Source: Streptomyces venezuelae (lineage in GTDB: Bacteria > Actinomycetota > Actinomycetes > Streptomycetales > Streptomycetaceae). From it: a DNA stretch of 64,000 nucleotides. Below the pieces are notes generated by a model. The model searched no databases and was not told where the DNA came from. It was given only the letters and a program-made list of their open reading frames with translations. The DNA is taken from NCBI RefSeq assembly GCF_008642355.1, contig NZ_CP029193.1, forward strand, positions 4,426,001 to 4,490,000, read 5' to 3'. The position numbers were made by a program, and so were the translations under genes. Positions within the stretch are counted from its first letter, which is position 1, and each line of letters begins with the position of its first letter. Shown here piece after piece: positions 16,564-25,281 of this stretch.

Positions 16564-17835
16564 GTGCAACCTACGACACCCGAGCCCTATTCCGCACCCA
16601 GCAAAGCGGTATGGCCAACGGCAGCCGCACCCGGCCAGCCGCGCCGCCTACCCGAAGCCACAGAACCGGCCGACGACAGGGCGCTGGCCCCGGCGAATCA
16701 GCCCGCCGAGGAAGTGGTGCCGGATCCGGAGCCGACGTACGGCTCTGGGCTGCTGGATGAACTGCGTGCCCAGATAGCGCGGTTCGTGATCCTGCCCTCC
16801 GAGCAGGCGCTGGACGCGGTCACGCTGTGGGTGGCGGCGACGCATCTGCAACCCGCGTGGCAGCACGCCCCGCGCCTGGCAGTGGTGGGACCGGCGAAGC
16901 GGTGCGGCAAGTCGCGGCTCCTGGACGTACTCACCGAGACGGTCCACGAGCCGATGCTCACCATCAACACCACGCCGGCGGCGGTCTTCCGCTCGATCAG
17001 CGACGAGCCGCCCACCCTGCTGGTGGACGAGGCGGACACCATCTTCGGCACCCCGAAGATGGCGGAGAAAAACGAGGAGATGCGCGGCCTGCTCAACGCA
17101 GGTCACCAGCGCAACCGGTTCGTCACCCGCGTGGTCGGCAACGACCACACGCCCCACAAGTTCGCCACCTTCGCCATGGCCGCCCTGGCCGGGATCGGCG
17201 ACCTGCCCGACACGATCATGGACCGGTCGGTGGTCATCCGCATGCGCCGCCGAGCGGAGGGCGAGAGCGTCAAGCCCTTCCGCTCCCGCCGCGACACCCC
17301 GGCCCTGCACGACCTGCGCGACCGGATCGCCGCGTGGGCGAGGCCGCTGCTCGACGAGGCAGCCGACCTGGAACCGGAGATGCCGGTGGAGGACCGCGCC
17401 GCCGACACCTGGGAGCCGCTCGTGATCGTCGCCGACCTCGCCGCCGGCCCCTGGCCCCGGCTCGCGCGCGCCGCTTGCGCGCGAATGGTGGCTGCCGAAG
17501 TGGCGGCGGAAGAGGACCACCCCAGCGGAGCGCGGATCCTCGCCGACATCCGCCGCGTCTTCGTCGCCCAGCGCGAGGCCGACAGTCTCCCCACCGAGGA
17601 ACTGCTCCATCAGCTGCGCCTGGACCCGGAGAGTCCCTGGGCAGAGTGGGGGCGAAGCGGCCTGAGCCCGCGTGAGCTCGGCCGCATACTGCGGGAGTTC
17701 GACATCCGGCCCAGCAACGTCCGCCTCGCCGACGGAACCCAGCGCAAGGGCTACACGCGCAACAAGTTCCTCGACGCATGGCGGCGCTACTGCCCGACCG
17801 TTCACCCGGTCGGCGCCGACCCCACAGCCAGCTAG
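16564..17835 (+). CDS. DUF3631-domain ATPase, probable replication protein of the element
   Basis: About 423 residues. The N-terminal 60 residues are Pro/Ala rich. A P-loop-type motif GPAKRCGKS is at residues 109-117 and a Walker B motif LLVDEAD at 152-158, followed by a GNDHTPHKFATFAM segment and the C-terminal DUF3631 region. Proteins with DUF3631 are common in actinomycete plasmids and integrative elements, often associated with primase/helicase replication modules. The GTG at 16564 with GAGGAG upstream is chosen; upstream in-frame sequence to 16258 overlaps the xis gene and looks non-coding. Replication function is inference from context. Confidence 0.75.
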   Translation: MQPTTPEPYSAPSKAVWPTAAAPGQPRRLPEATEPADDRALAPANQPAEEVVPDPEPTYGSGLLDELRAQIARFVILPSEQALDAVTLWVAATHLQPAWQHAPRLAVVGPAKRCGKSRLLDVLTETVHEPMLTINTTPAAVFRSISDEPPTLLVDEADTIFGTPKMAEKNEEMRGLLNAGHQRNRFVTRVVGNDHTPHKFATFAMAALAGIGDLPDTIMDRSVVIRMRRRAEGESVKPFRSRRDTPALHDLRDRIAAWARPLLDEAADLEPEMPVEDRAADTWEPLVIVADLAAGPWPRLARAACARMVAAEVAAEEDHPSGARILADIRRVFVAQREADSLPTEELLHQLRLDPESPWAEWGRSGLSPRELGRILREFDIRPSNVRLADGTQRKGYTRNKFLDAWRRYCPTVHPVGADPTAS

Positions 17836-18286
17836 CGCCCCCGGGCCCGCATCCCCCGGTTGCCGTCCTTGCCGTCCCTGCCGTAAAAGCGCAGGTCAAC
17901 GCCCATGCGCGCAAGACGGCAACCGGGGGTCAAGACGGCAACGCGATCAAGAACGCCGCACGACCGCCGGTCAGGACACCGCCCGCATCCGTCTTGTGCC
18001 GTCCTGGACGTCCCCGCCGTATCACCGCAGGTCACAGCCCTTCCAGCCGGGACGGCACACGGAACGGCAACGTCCCAGCCCTGACCCACACGTGAGGGCG
18101 GGCACCGGCACCAGGCACGCCCTGGTCCGGCGCCCGCCGCAGGCGGAAACGCGAGAGCGCGCCGCTAAGACGGCAACCGACGCGGTTGCCGTACCGGCCC
18201 TGACCTGCGCTTGCAACGGCCAAGACGGCAAAGACGGACTACGCCAACACCCCCCTCGCACACACCGCAGGAGCCCCACCATCGCC
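17836..18286. repeat. Iteron-like intergenic region with direct and inverted AAGACGGCAAC repeats
   Basis: 451 bases without a convincing gene. AAGACGGCAAC-type units occur at 17912-17923, 17931-17942, 18166-18178 and 18221-18237, with inverted forms (GGTTGCCGTCC, TTGCCGTCC, GTCTTGTGCCGTCC, GGTTGCCGT) at 17858-17884, 17991-18004 and 18184-18192. A second motif, CGCAGGTCA, occurs near 17890 and 18026, inverted near 18200, and again at 19199. Such clustered two-orientation repeats next to a DUF3631 gene resemble a replication origin or a multi-site operator. Confidence 0.55.
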
Positions 18287-19186
18287 ATGGTCACCCCCGC
18301 GATACCCACCCCCGCCGCAGCCAGACCACAGCCGAGCCATCGTGCAGACGATGACGAAGCACCTCCCCGCGAACGGCGGCAAGTGATGACCAAGGAGGCT
18401 GCCGAACGGTACGCGCTTGCCGCTGCCGGAGCGGTCATCGTCGCCCTCACCGCCGGCGGATTCTGGCTCTCCTACGCACACCTCGCCGAGGTCGCAGGGC
18501 AGCACGGTCTGGGCCGGTCCCCAGCCCGCCAGTGGGCCTGGCCTGCGACCTTGGACGCGTTCATCGTCGCGGGCGAACTATTGATGCTCCGCGCGGGCCT
18601 GCGCCGGGTCACCGACGGATGGGCCATCGCTCTCACGGCCACCGGATCGGTCGGGTCCATCGTGCTCAACGTGGCCGGGGTCTACGGCACGCGCCAAGCA
18701 GACACCGTGCCGCTCCTCGACTACGTGGTCGCCGCCGTACCCCCGACCGCCGCGCTGCTGGCCTTCGGCGTTCTGATGCGACAGATCCACCAGCTCGTCG
18801 CCGAGCCCACCCCTGGAGGCGGTGCCCCCATGCCAGGCACCGAGCGAGCCGAGGCCGAGCCTCCAGCAGCCGAGGAGTCTCGGACGGAGTCCGTGCGAGA
18901 CGAGCAGGACGAGGACGACGGCGAGGTTCGGGCTGAGCTCGAAGCGCCCGATGACCACGGCGAAGCGAAACGTCCCCGTCGCGTCGGCCGACCGGCCACC
19001 AACCTCGACGAGCTGGTCGATATCGCACGGCCGCTGTTCACAGCGGACGAAACCCCCACCCGCGAGGCGGTCCGCAAGACCATCCGCGCCGCCGGACACA
19101 GCATCGGACAAGACCGGCTCACCCAGGTCATGACCGCCCTGCGCCCGCAGCCGGCGGGTACGACCGGAACCGCCGACAGGCGCTGA
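18287..19186 (+). CDS. DUF2637-domain membrane protein
   Basis: About 299 residues. Four hydrophobic helices lie between residues 45 and 170 (with motifs GGFWLSYAHL, WPATLDAFIVAGEL and GSVGSIVLNVAGVYG), the DUF2637 signature. The rest is acidic (DEQDEDDGE) with a small C-terminal helical segment that could bind DNA (TREAVRKTIRAAGHSIGQDRL). DUF2637 proteins are frequent in Streptomyces plasmids and integrative elements and have been linked to spread or mobilization functions. The ATG at 18287, with GCAGGAG 13 bases upstream, is used; the GTG at about 18386 is an alternative start. Confidence 0.78.
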   Translation: MVTPAIPTPAAARPQPSHRADDDEAPPRERRQVMTKEAAERYALAAAGAVIVALTAGGFWLSYAHLAEVAGQHGLGRSPARQWAWPATLDAFIVAGELLMLRAGLRRVTDGWAIALTATGSVGSIVLNVAGVYGTRQADTVPLLDYVVAAVPPTAALLAFGVLMRQIHQLVAEPTPGGGAPMPGTERAEAEPPAAEESRTESVRDEQDEDDGEVRAELEAPDDHGEAKRPRRVGRPATNLDELVDIARPLFTADETPTREAVRKTIRAAGHSIGQDRLTQVMTALRPQPAGTTGTADRR

Positions 19187-19529
19187 CCGGAAGTGTCCGC
19201 AGGTCACAGCCCCTTATAGATCAGGGCGGTATCGGCACCGAAGCCGGTGGGCCGGACGGAACTGCAGAGCAACTGCAGTGACCGGCGCCAGAAATGGTCA
19301 GCGGACCACCCCAAGAGTCGGGCCCTGGGTCCGCCCCACAGATCCGGTCAACCCGATCGCGGATATAGCCACGAGCGACAGTGCTCGGGACTCGTGTCGC
19401 GGCGCCGGTCCGGAAAGCCTCCGGACCGGCCCCGCCACCTGCCATCGCTGCCTGGGACCAGCTCACGGTCCCCAACCCCGAGCGCAAATTGATGCCCTTC
19501 GCTAGCCAGCTACCCCGCCAGAACACGCC
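19187..19529. other. Intergenic region before mobC (candidate oriT)
   Basis: 343 bases with no gene. It contains an 11-bp perfect inverted repeat at 19404-19430 (GCCGGTCCGGA, 5-base loop, complement), two CTGCAG sites near 19262 and 19274, and a copy of CGCAGGTCACAGCCC at 19198. Inverted repeats directly upstream of a mobC-relaxase operon are where origins of transfer usually lie; no nick consensus is recognised. Confidence 0.4.
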
Positions 19530-20192
19530 ATGGAGAACGCGCACATGCACCACCAGCAAGACGAACCCCGCACCGGCCAGCAGGAGATGACCACCACCGC
19601 CACCAGCGCAGCAAGGTATGGCGTTGGACCGTCCAAGGGCCGGTCCAACGCAGATGCCTCCGCCCCGGGGGTGGCGGAGGCTCTCGGGCACCAGGGGGTG
19701 CCCGAGCAGGAGAAGCCCACCGACGCCACCGACGCCGCCGTGCCGCTGCCGCGTGCCGCCGACGCCGCCGCGCTGCGTCGTGCCGCCCGCCGCCGCAAGC
19801 GCAAAGACGAGCAGCGCAAAGAGCGTGTCGACGTGCGCTACAGCGTCGACGAGAAAACCGAGATCCTCGCCAAGGCCCGGTCGCTGAACATCGCCGGCGC
19901 CCACTACGTCGGCGCTGTCGTCATGGCCCACGTCCACGGCGACCTCACCCTGCCCGGCCAGCGCACCCCGCTCGATGACTACATCGATGAGCTGACCGCC
20001 CTGCGCCAGCGGGTCGCCAAGATCGGCCACCTCGTCAACCAGGTCGCCAAGAAGCTAAACTCCGGCGGCCATCCACACCCTGGGGACACCACCATCGTGG
20101 TCCAGGCCGAACGCACCCTGGCCGCGGTGGGCACGGCCGTCAGCCACATCGCGGCTGCCGCCAACCAGGCCGTCACCAGCAAGGCGGCCTGA
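19530..20192 (+). CDS. mobC: MobC-like relaxosome accessory protein
   Basis: 220 residues. The C-terminal 120 residues match the MobC pattern: RVDVRYSVDEKTEILAKARS, a GAVVMAHVHGD segment, then ELTALRQRVAKIGHLVNQVAKKLN. The N-terminal 90 residues are low complexity and contain three perfect DNA hairpins. The stop codon overlaps the relaxase start by one base (TGATG), so the two are translationally coupled. MobC proteins bind oriT and help the relaxase. The exact start is uncertain because the N terminus is variable; ATGs at 19530 and 19545 are both possible. Confidence 0.85.
   Translation: MENAHMHHQQDEPRTGQQEMTTTATSAARYGVGPSKGRSNADASAPGVAEALGHQGVPEQEKPTDATDAAVPLPRAADAAALRRAARRRKRKDEQRKERVDVRYSVDEKTEILAKARSLNIAGAHYVGAVVMAHVHGDLTLPGQRTPLDDYIDELTALRQRVAKIGHLVNQVAKKLNSGGHPHPGDTTIVVQAERTLAAVGTAVSHIAAAANQAVTSKAA
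19621..19706. repeat. Three consecutive perfect inverted repeats inside mobC
   Basis: GCGTTGGACC with its complement (19621-19651, 11-base loop), GCCTCCGCC with its complement (19656-19681, 8-base loop) and CTCGGGCACC with its complement (19683-19706, 4-base loop) follow each other almost without gap in the low-complexity part of mobC. They look like an in-frame insertion of palindromic repeats, or a structured regulatory or nick region. Confidence 0.75.
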
Positions 20193-21898
20193 TGATCGCG
20201 AAGATCAGCAGTGGCAAGGACACCGCCGGCCTCATCCGCTACCTGTACGGCCCCGGCCGGGCCAACGAGCACACCGACCCGCACCTGGTCGCTTCCTTCG
20301 ACGGCTTTGCACCCGACCCCGGCCGCACGGACGACCCCGCCGCCACAAAGAAGCTCCTCGTGGAGGACCTCGACCTGCACGTGAAGCAGGCCAGGCGCCT
20401 CGGCCGTGCGCCCGAGCGGCACGTGTGGCACTGCTCCATCCGCGCCGCTGAGACCGACCGCCACCTCAGCGACGAGGAGTGGGCCGACATCGCCCGCCGC
20501 ATAGTGGCGGCCACCGGCATCGCCCCCGAGGGGGACCCTGACGGGTGCCGCTGGGTTGCCGTCCGGCACGCCGACGACCACATCCACATCGCCGCCACAA
20601 AGGTCCGAGGCGACCTCCGCCCAGCCCGCCACTGGAACGACTACCTGACCGCCGACAAGGAACTCGTCGCCATCGAGAAGGAGTACGGCCTCCAGCAGGT
20701 CGTACGTGGCGACCGCACCGCCGCCAAGCGGCCCACCCGCGCCGAGAAGGAGAAGGCCCAGCGAGCCGGCCACGAGATGACCGCTCGCGAACGCCTGCGC
20801 TTCACTGTCCGCACCGCGGTCTCGGTCGCCACCAGCACCGAGGAGTTCCTCGGCATCCTCGCCGCCACCGACAGCGTCCTAATCGAGATCCAGCGCTTCC
20901 CCTCCGGCGACATCCGCGGATACAAGATCGCCATCGAAAGCGACACCAACGCCGCTGGCGAGCCCATCTGGTACTCCGGCTCCAAGCTCGCCCCCGACCT
21001 GTCCTTCCCCCAGATCCGCGACCGCCTCACCGCCACCGACCAGCCCACCCAGACGGCGGGGCAACACCAACCCAATACATGGCACCAGGCGATCGCCGCC
21101 ACCGAGCACATCCCCGACCGCCTCGACCAGGGCAACGACGCAGTCGCCCAGGCCCACATCGCCGCCTTCGGCGAAGCCCTCGACGCCCTGCCCCTCCTGG
21201 CCCCCAAGGAAATCCGGCCCCACCTACATGAGGCCGCCGCCGCCTTCGCACGTGCCACCCGCTCCCGCATCCGGGCCGAGCATGAGCACGCCCGCGCCCT
21301 GCGCGGCGCCATCCGGGCCATGCGCAGCCAGCCGGCACCGCGCGACGGTGCCCTGCTGGCCATGTTCCTCGACGTGGCAATCCTGGCGGTCATCGCTGCC
21401 GGACGCTGGCATCGGCTCCGCCAGCACGACCAGCAGGTCATCGCCGCCCGCCAAGCGCTGGTGCACCTGCAGGCCGCCTACGACCAAGCCGCCGCGGTCC
21501 CGCTGGCCGCCCTCGTCCATCGCAAGCCGCCGGCCCCCACGGTCGAACGGCTCGTCGCCTTCGTCTACGAGGCCGTACCCGCACACGCCCAGCAGGTCCT
21601 CGACGACCACGCCTGGGCGGCACTCGCCACCGCCCTCGTCGACGCCGAAGCGGCTGGACACGAACCCGCCACGCTACTGAAGCAGGCAGTCGACCAGCGG
21701 CCACTGGACGACGCCCGCTCCCCGGCACGCGCCCTCACCTGGCGCGTCCAACGCCTCACCCAGCACCCCACCCCTGGCGGCCGAGCACGAGCCGCCCAAT
21801 ACCGGACGGTCACAGGCGCCCGAACGGACCTCACTGCCCAGGTTCAGCCACTCCCTGCGCCGCAGCCAGCCACGACACGGGGACACAGTCGTCGCTGA
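20192..21898 (+). CDS. Relaxase / mobilization nuclease (MobA/VirD2-like)
   Basis: 568 residues. The N-terminal 250 residues form the relaxase domain: MIAKISSGKDTAGLIRYLYG at the start with candidate catalytic Tyr17/Tyr19, and the metal-binding histidines His126, His130 and His132 in RHADDHIHI. The remainder is helical and Ala/Arg rich with a possible hydrophobic helix near residue 395 (MFLDVAILAVIAAG). It nicks oriT and leads the strand into the recipient. It is coupled to mobC. No cognate translocase is visible in the element, so transfer probably uses machinery from elsewhere. Confidence 0.92.
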   Translation: MIAKISSGKDTAGLIRYLYGPGRANEHTDPHLVASFDGFAPDPGRTDDPAATKKLLVEDLDLHVKQARRLGRAPERHVWHCSIRAAETDRHLSDEEWADIARRIVAATGIAPEGDPDGCRWVAVRHADDHIHIAATKVRGDLRPARHWNDYLTADKELVAIEKEYGLQQVVRGDRTAAKRPTRAEKEKAQRAGHEMTARERLRFTVRTAVSVATSTEEFLGILAATDSVLIEIQRFPSGDIRGYKIAIESDTNAAGEPIWYSGSKLAPDLSFPQIRDRLTATDQPTQTAGQHQPNTWHQAIAATEHIPDRLDQGNDAVAQAHIAAFGEALDALPLLAPKEIRPHLHEAAAAFARATRSRIRAEHEHARALRGAIRAMRSQPAPRDGALLAMFLDVAILAVIAAGRWHRLRQHDQQVIAARQALVHLQAAYDQAAAVPLAALVHRKPPAPTVERLVAFVYEAVPAHAQQVLDDHAWAALATALVDAEAAGHEPATLLKQAVDQRPLDDARSPARALTWRVQRLTQHPTPGGRARAAQYRTVTGARTDLTAQVQPLPAPQPATTRGHSRR

Positions 21899-21925
21899 CC
21901 GCCGCACGCGGAACGTCGCCAACCC

Positions 21926-21969
21926 ACTGCGGGCTCTGACCTCCCATAGGAGAGGTCAGAGCCCGCAGT
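21926..21969. terminator. 18-bp perfect hairpin after the relaxase gene
   Basis: ACTGCGGGCTCTGACCTC and its exact complement are separated by 8 bases, 28 bases after the relaxase stop codon. There is no T tract. Confidence 0.75.
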
Positions 21970-22132
21970 CGTGGGGAGGCCCCGCTCTTTACGAGGCCCG
22001 CCCATCACGGGAGACCTGCGGTCTGCCGACGGCATCATCCGTAAGGGGGCAAATGAGACGGGGCGCTTCAGGCGGCCTCGACCTCGCGACGGGGGAGGCT
22101 CATCGGCTCGAAGCGGGCGAAACATAGCCGAC

Positions 22133-22160
22133 GATCGCCGGTTGGGCAAACCGGCGATCC
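22133..22160. repeat. Inverted repeat GATCGCCGGTT upstream of a small gene
   Basis: An 11-bp perfect inverted repeat with a 5-base loop lies about 50 bases before the ATG at 22211. It could be an operator or attenuator. Confidence 0.5.
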
Positions 22161-22210
22161 TCCGGACCATTGGTGCCTCCACCCGCCCGACTCCTGTGAG
22201 GAGCACCCGT

Positions 22211-22591
22211 ATGCCCACGACCACAGCCCGCCCCGAGATCGTCGCCCTGCTCTGCGACGCAGACTTCAAGTACCGGCCTGACACCAACACCTGGACCCAT
22301 CGCGACGGACGCCCGTTCAGTAAGGAGGAGCAGGCCCTCGTCTTCAGGGCCACCCGCGTCGAGCTCGGAGAGGTGAGCGAACAGCTCGCGCGGTACCGGG
22401 AGTACCTGCGCACGGTGGACGAAGCACCGGAGACTCTGCAGCGCTTCCTCGCCCCGTTCATGGAGCAGCTCACCGCGAAGAACCTCGGCAACGCCGTTCG
22501 ACTCATGAACGAGCACGACCGGACCGAGTTCGATCGACTGCTCCGCCTCATCGCCGAACCGATTCGTCCCTTCACCCCCTACACCTTCTAA
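22211..22591 (+). CDS. Hypothetical protein, 126 residues
   Basis: A soluble, charged protein with alternating helices and no recognised domain. It begins MPTTTARPEIVALLCDADFK and ends with IAEPIRPFTPYTF. A GAGGAG ribosome-binding site precedes the ATG at 22211; the frame continues upstream to 21971 but that part runs through the hairpin region and looks non-coding. It is the last gene of the mobility block, followed by a bidirectional terminator. Confidence 0.65.
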   Translation: MPTTTARPEIVALLCDADFKYRPDTNTWTHRDGRPFSKEEQALVFRATRVELGEVSEQLARYREYLRTVDEAPETLQRFLAPFMEQLTAKNLGNAVRLMNEHDRTEFDRLLRLIAEPIRPFTPYTF

Positions 22592-22652
22592 TGAAGGCCA
22601 GCGTCACTCAATGACAGGGGTGACGTGTGAGAGACGCCAGAGCACAGCAACG

Positions 22653-22690
22653 CTGAAGCCGGGCCTCCCGAATGGGAGGCCCGGCTTCAG
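22653..22690. terminator. 17-bp perfect bidirectional terminator hairpin
   Basis: CTGAAGCCGGGCCTCCC and its exact complement with a GAAT loop lie between two convergent genes. Confidence 0.85.
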
Positions 22691-22705
22691 AACGTGGAGC
22701 CGGTC

Positions 22706-23533
22706 TCAGATGGCCGGGGCGCGCAAGAGCCGGTCCCGCGTGCTCTCCGGTAGAACCCGGCGCAGCACCGGTGCGTTAGAGCTGAGTGACGCCGCGAATG
22801 CGGCGACGAGGTTGTGCGGCACGCTGGCACCGAACGACGCAGCCCACACATACGGGGCGCCCATCGCCGGCTCAGCCCACGCCTGCCATCCGAACGGCCC
22901 TGTCTCATCCGGCTCGGTGGTCAGGGCGCGGGGGTCGGCGTCCTGGATGAGGGGCGGGACCTCGCCGAAGCTGAGGCGGGAGGTGAAGGTGGCATGCATC
23001 GCCGTCGAGTGAGGCTCGTCGGCGTCGCGGAGCCAGCCCTGCGTGGTGACCGCATCGAGAACCACCTCGGGACCGGTCAACGCGGCGGTGGGGTGGCCGC
23101 ATTCATCGAACGCGAGAAGGAAGTCGGTGAGGACCTCACCCGGGATGCCGGCGGTGAAGTAGGCGGACCATTCGGCGAGCGGACTGCTCGCGTCGGAGCG
23201 GGCGGAAACCTGCCAGGCTATCGGCAGCCCACCGAGTTGAAATGGCTCGTCCGGCAGCACCCACTGGGCCCACCGGAGGGCATCAGGGCTGATGTGGAGG
23301 ACGGTGCTGCGCAACACCTCCCTGTCCTCCAGCGGCTCGTCGAGCTCGCGCCGCCCGCGGGCGATCGTCAGGCTCGTCCAGCCAAGGCCGGCGAGAGTGT
23401 CTGCGACGGCGTCGTAGAGACGCCCGTCGTCGCCGGCCAGGTGCCGGGGGCCGACCCAGTACGCGGACAAGGCGCCGCGCGGAAGGGACGGGTCGAGCGG
23501 GAAGTGCGGGTTCAGGAGCGCCTCCAAGAGCAT
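22706..23533 (-). CDS. DUF317-domain protein
   Basis: About 275 residues. The repeated pattern of the family is visible: PRHLAGDDG near residue 25, then two related halves each ending in WR/GW-containing segments (GWTSLTIARGR, and GPFGWQAWAEPAMGAPYVWAA near the C terminus). DUF317 proteins are abundant in Streptomyces and their function is unknown. The ATG at 23533 is chosen because the additional in-frame sequence to 23635 is very basic and unlike the family; the start remains uncertain. Confidence 0.75.
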   Translation of the reverse strand: MLLEALLNPHFPLDPSLPRGALSAYWVGPRHLAGDDGRLYDAVADTLAGLGWTSLTIARGRRELDEPLEDREVLRSTVLHISPDALRWAQWVLPDEPFQLGGLPIAWQVSARSDASSPLAEWSAYFTAGIPGEVLTDFLLAFDECGHPTAALTGPEVVLDAVTTQGWLRDADEPHSTAMHATFTSRLSFGEVPPLIQDADPRALTTEPDETGPFGWQAWAEPAMGAPYVWAASFGASVPHNLVAAFAASLSSNAPVLRRVLPESTRDRLLRAPAI

Positions 23534-23978
23534 GGGGTTCAGTACTGACCGGAGCCATCCTCGTCTTACTCCGAATCGTGTTGCCTTGCCGTGGGATCTT
23601 CGGGAAGGTCGTCTACGTTGACATGCACTGCCCACCGTGGCCAGCCCTTTCCGGTGCGTTCCTGTCTGCCCCGGGCGAACTCCAGTCCCACGGATAGCAC
23701 ATGCGGCGATGCGGCCCGGTCGCTACCCCTGAACAGCTCACGTCGCCGCTGCGGACCCGTTTAGCGGCTTGATCAGTGCGCGACGGTTTCCTGCCTTGGG
23801 CATGCCCATCGGGATCGAGCAGATCGCGGAGTCCTAATCGCAATCCAGGACCTCGCGGGCCGCCGGTCCCCCTACACCCAAGGGGCCGTCGGCGGCCTCA
23901 GCCCCAAACACATGCCCGTACTCGCCAGCGCACTTCGGCCCTGTAGGCCCCTGGTCCACTAGAGCAGCCGATGTATGA
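23534..23978. other. Non-coding stretch between DUF317 gene and ARMT1-like gene
   Basis: About 445 bases (or about 345 if the DUF317 gene starts at 23635) in which no reading frame on either strand looks protein-coding. No repeat or RNA is recognised. It probably holds the promoter of the DUF317 gene. Confidence 0.5.
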
Positions 23979-24017
23979 CCGAGCGGCCGGGCAGGCGGCG
24001 CCTGCCCGGCCGCTCGG
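23979..24017. terminator. 18-bp perfect hairpin terminator
   Basis: CCGAGCGGCCGGGCAGGC and its complement with a GGC loop lie 12 bases beyond the stop of the ARMT1-like gene. Confidence 0.8.
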
Positions 24018-24029
24018 CGCATGGCCCGG

Positions 24030-25256
24030 CTACGGCCGAACCTGGATGAGAGCGTGAGTGCCGCTCGTACGCCACGCCACACCGGACTGCTCGAGGGTGT
24101 CCAGTGTTCCGCGGTCCAGGCCGACAATGACGTCGGACTTCAGGGTGCGGAGGGCTGCGACGGCCCCTGGGAAGTACGCGGTGAGGTCGGCGAACGGCGC
24201 CGTGGCGTCCCAGAGCCGGTCGCCCACCAGGCGGCGGTAGTTGAGGTCGCCCTTCAGGAGGGTGATCGTGGCCGCCTCGAACTCGCTCCGGAGGTCCTCG
24301 GGCATCTCCTCGTACGGCAGCGGAGCGCAGAAGAAGGGATGGGTACGGACCTCCAGGCGCCCTGACGCCATGGCCTTCCACAGTCGGCCGCCGATCGTGC
24401 CGGCTTCGCCGGGTGCCTCGGTGAGGCGGCGGAGGCAGTCGACGACGTCTGCCGTCATCGCGTCGGACACGTAGTACGGGCTGGGCTTTACATGGAGCAC
24501 GACCCGTTCGGCATGCTGGCATTCGAGGAGGTGGTCGATGAGGATCAGGTCCGGGATCAGCTCGCGTCCGGCGTTGTCCGCCACCACGGCGACGGTCGAG
24601 GGGGCACCGGCGGGCAGGAGCTGCCAAAGCACGCCGCTGTCGTCGGCGACCAGCGCGGAGGCAGCTTCGCCCGCCGCTGGCTTCCCCGCCGAGACGCGGA
24701 AGCCGAGGTCCGCGCGGTTGCCCCAGAGCGAGGCGTGGAGCAGCGCCGTGGCCCGCACGTCGGCAGGTGCGTCGGCGAGCGCGTCCAGGGCCCGCAGCTC
24801 CTCCTCCACCGCCTCGCCGCGCAGTTCGGCCTGCTTGAACGGGGCGAAGGGATCGACTCCCTGCCACGGGCCGGTACCGAAGTACTCGATGGCGCCAAGC
24901 AGCCTGCGGTAGAAGTAGCTCTCCGCCCACAGGAACGGGGCGTCGAACCACGATCGCCCGAAGTGCTTCCGCCCCCAATCCGCCCACTGCTCGTGATCGT
25001 GCTCCGCTGGGGCGAGCGGTTCGACGACGCCGGCGGTGATCTCGTCCAGCAGGGCATCGAGGGCCTCGTGCTGTCGGCGGCCGTACGGAAAGGCGTCTCG
25101 CACCTGCTGGATCAGGGCCGGGTGGCGTTTGGCCAGGACGCCCCAGGCGAACGAGCCGGGCTCGTTGCTCAGGATGACCGGCGCGTCGCGGTCGGCGGCC
25201 GGGCCGGAGCTGCTGTCGGCCCTTCCGTCCGAGGTGCTGGGAATCTTCTCTGTCAT
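24030..25256 (-). CDS. ARMT1/DUF89-family damage-control phosphatase-like protein
   Basis: About 408 residues. The family metal-site signature is visible: VVADNAGRELIPDLILIDHLL near residue 210, and LLKGDLNYRRLVGD near residue 320, where Asp, Asn and Lys bind metal and phosphate. Known members dephosphorylate damaged or unwanted sugar phosphates and similar metabolites. An N-terminal segment with FGRSWFDAPFLWAESYFYRRLLGAIEYF is the usual helical cap. The ATG at 25256 has GAAGGG at good distance. The stop of the upstream STAND gene is only 25 bases away, so the pair forms an operon. Confidence 0.85.
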   Translation of the reverse strand: MTEKIPSTSDGRADSSSGPAADRDAPVILSNEPGSFAWGVLAKRHPALIQQVRDAFPYGRRQHEALDALLDEITAGVVEPLAPAEHDHEQWADWGRKHFGRSWFDAPFLWAESYFYRRLLGAIEYFGTGPWQGVDPFAPFKQAELRGEAVEEELRALDALADAPADVRATALLHASLWGNRADLGFRVSAGKPAAGEAASALVADDSGVLWQLLPAGAPSTVAVVADNAGRELIPDLILIDHLLECQHAERVVLHVKPSPYYVSDAMTADVVDCLRRLTEAPGEAGTIGGRLWKAMASGRLEVRTHPFFCAPLPYEEMPEDLRSEFEAATITLLKGDLNYRRLVGDRLWDATAPFADLTAYFPGAVAALRTLKSDVIVGLDRGTLDTLEQSGVAWRTSGTHALIQVRP

Positions 25257-25281
25257 GGTGTGCAAGCCCTTCGCTTGTCGC

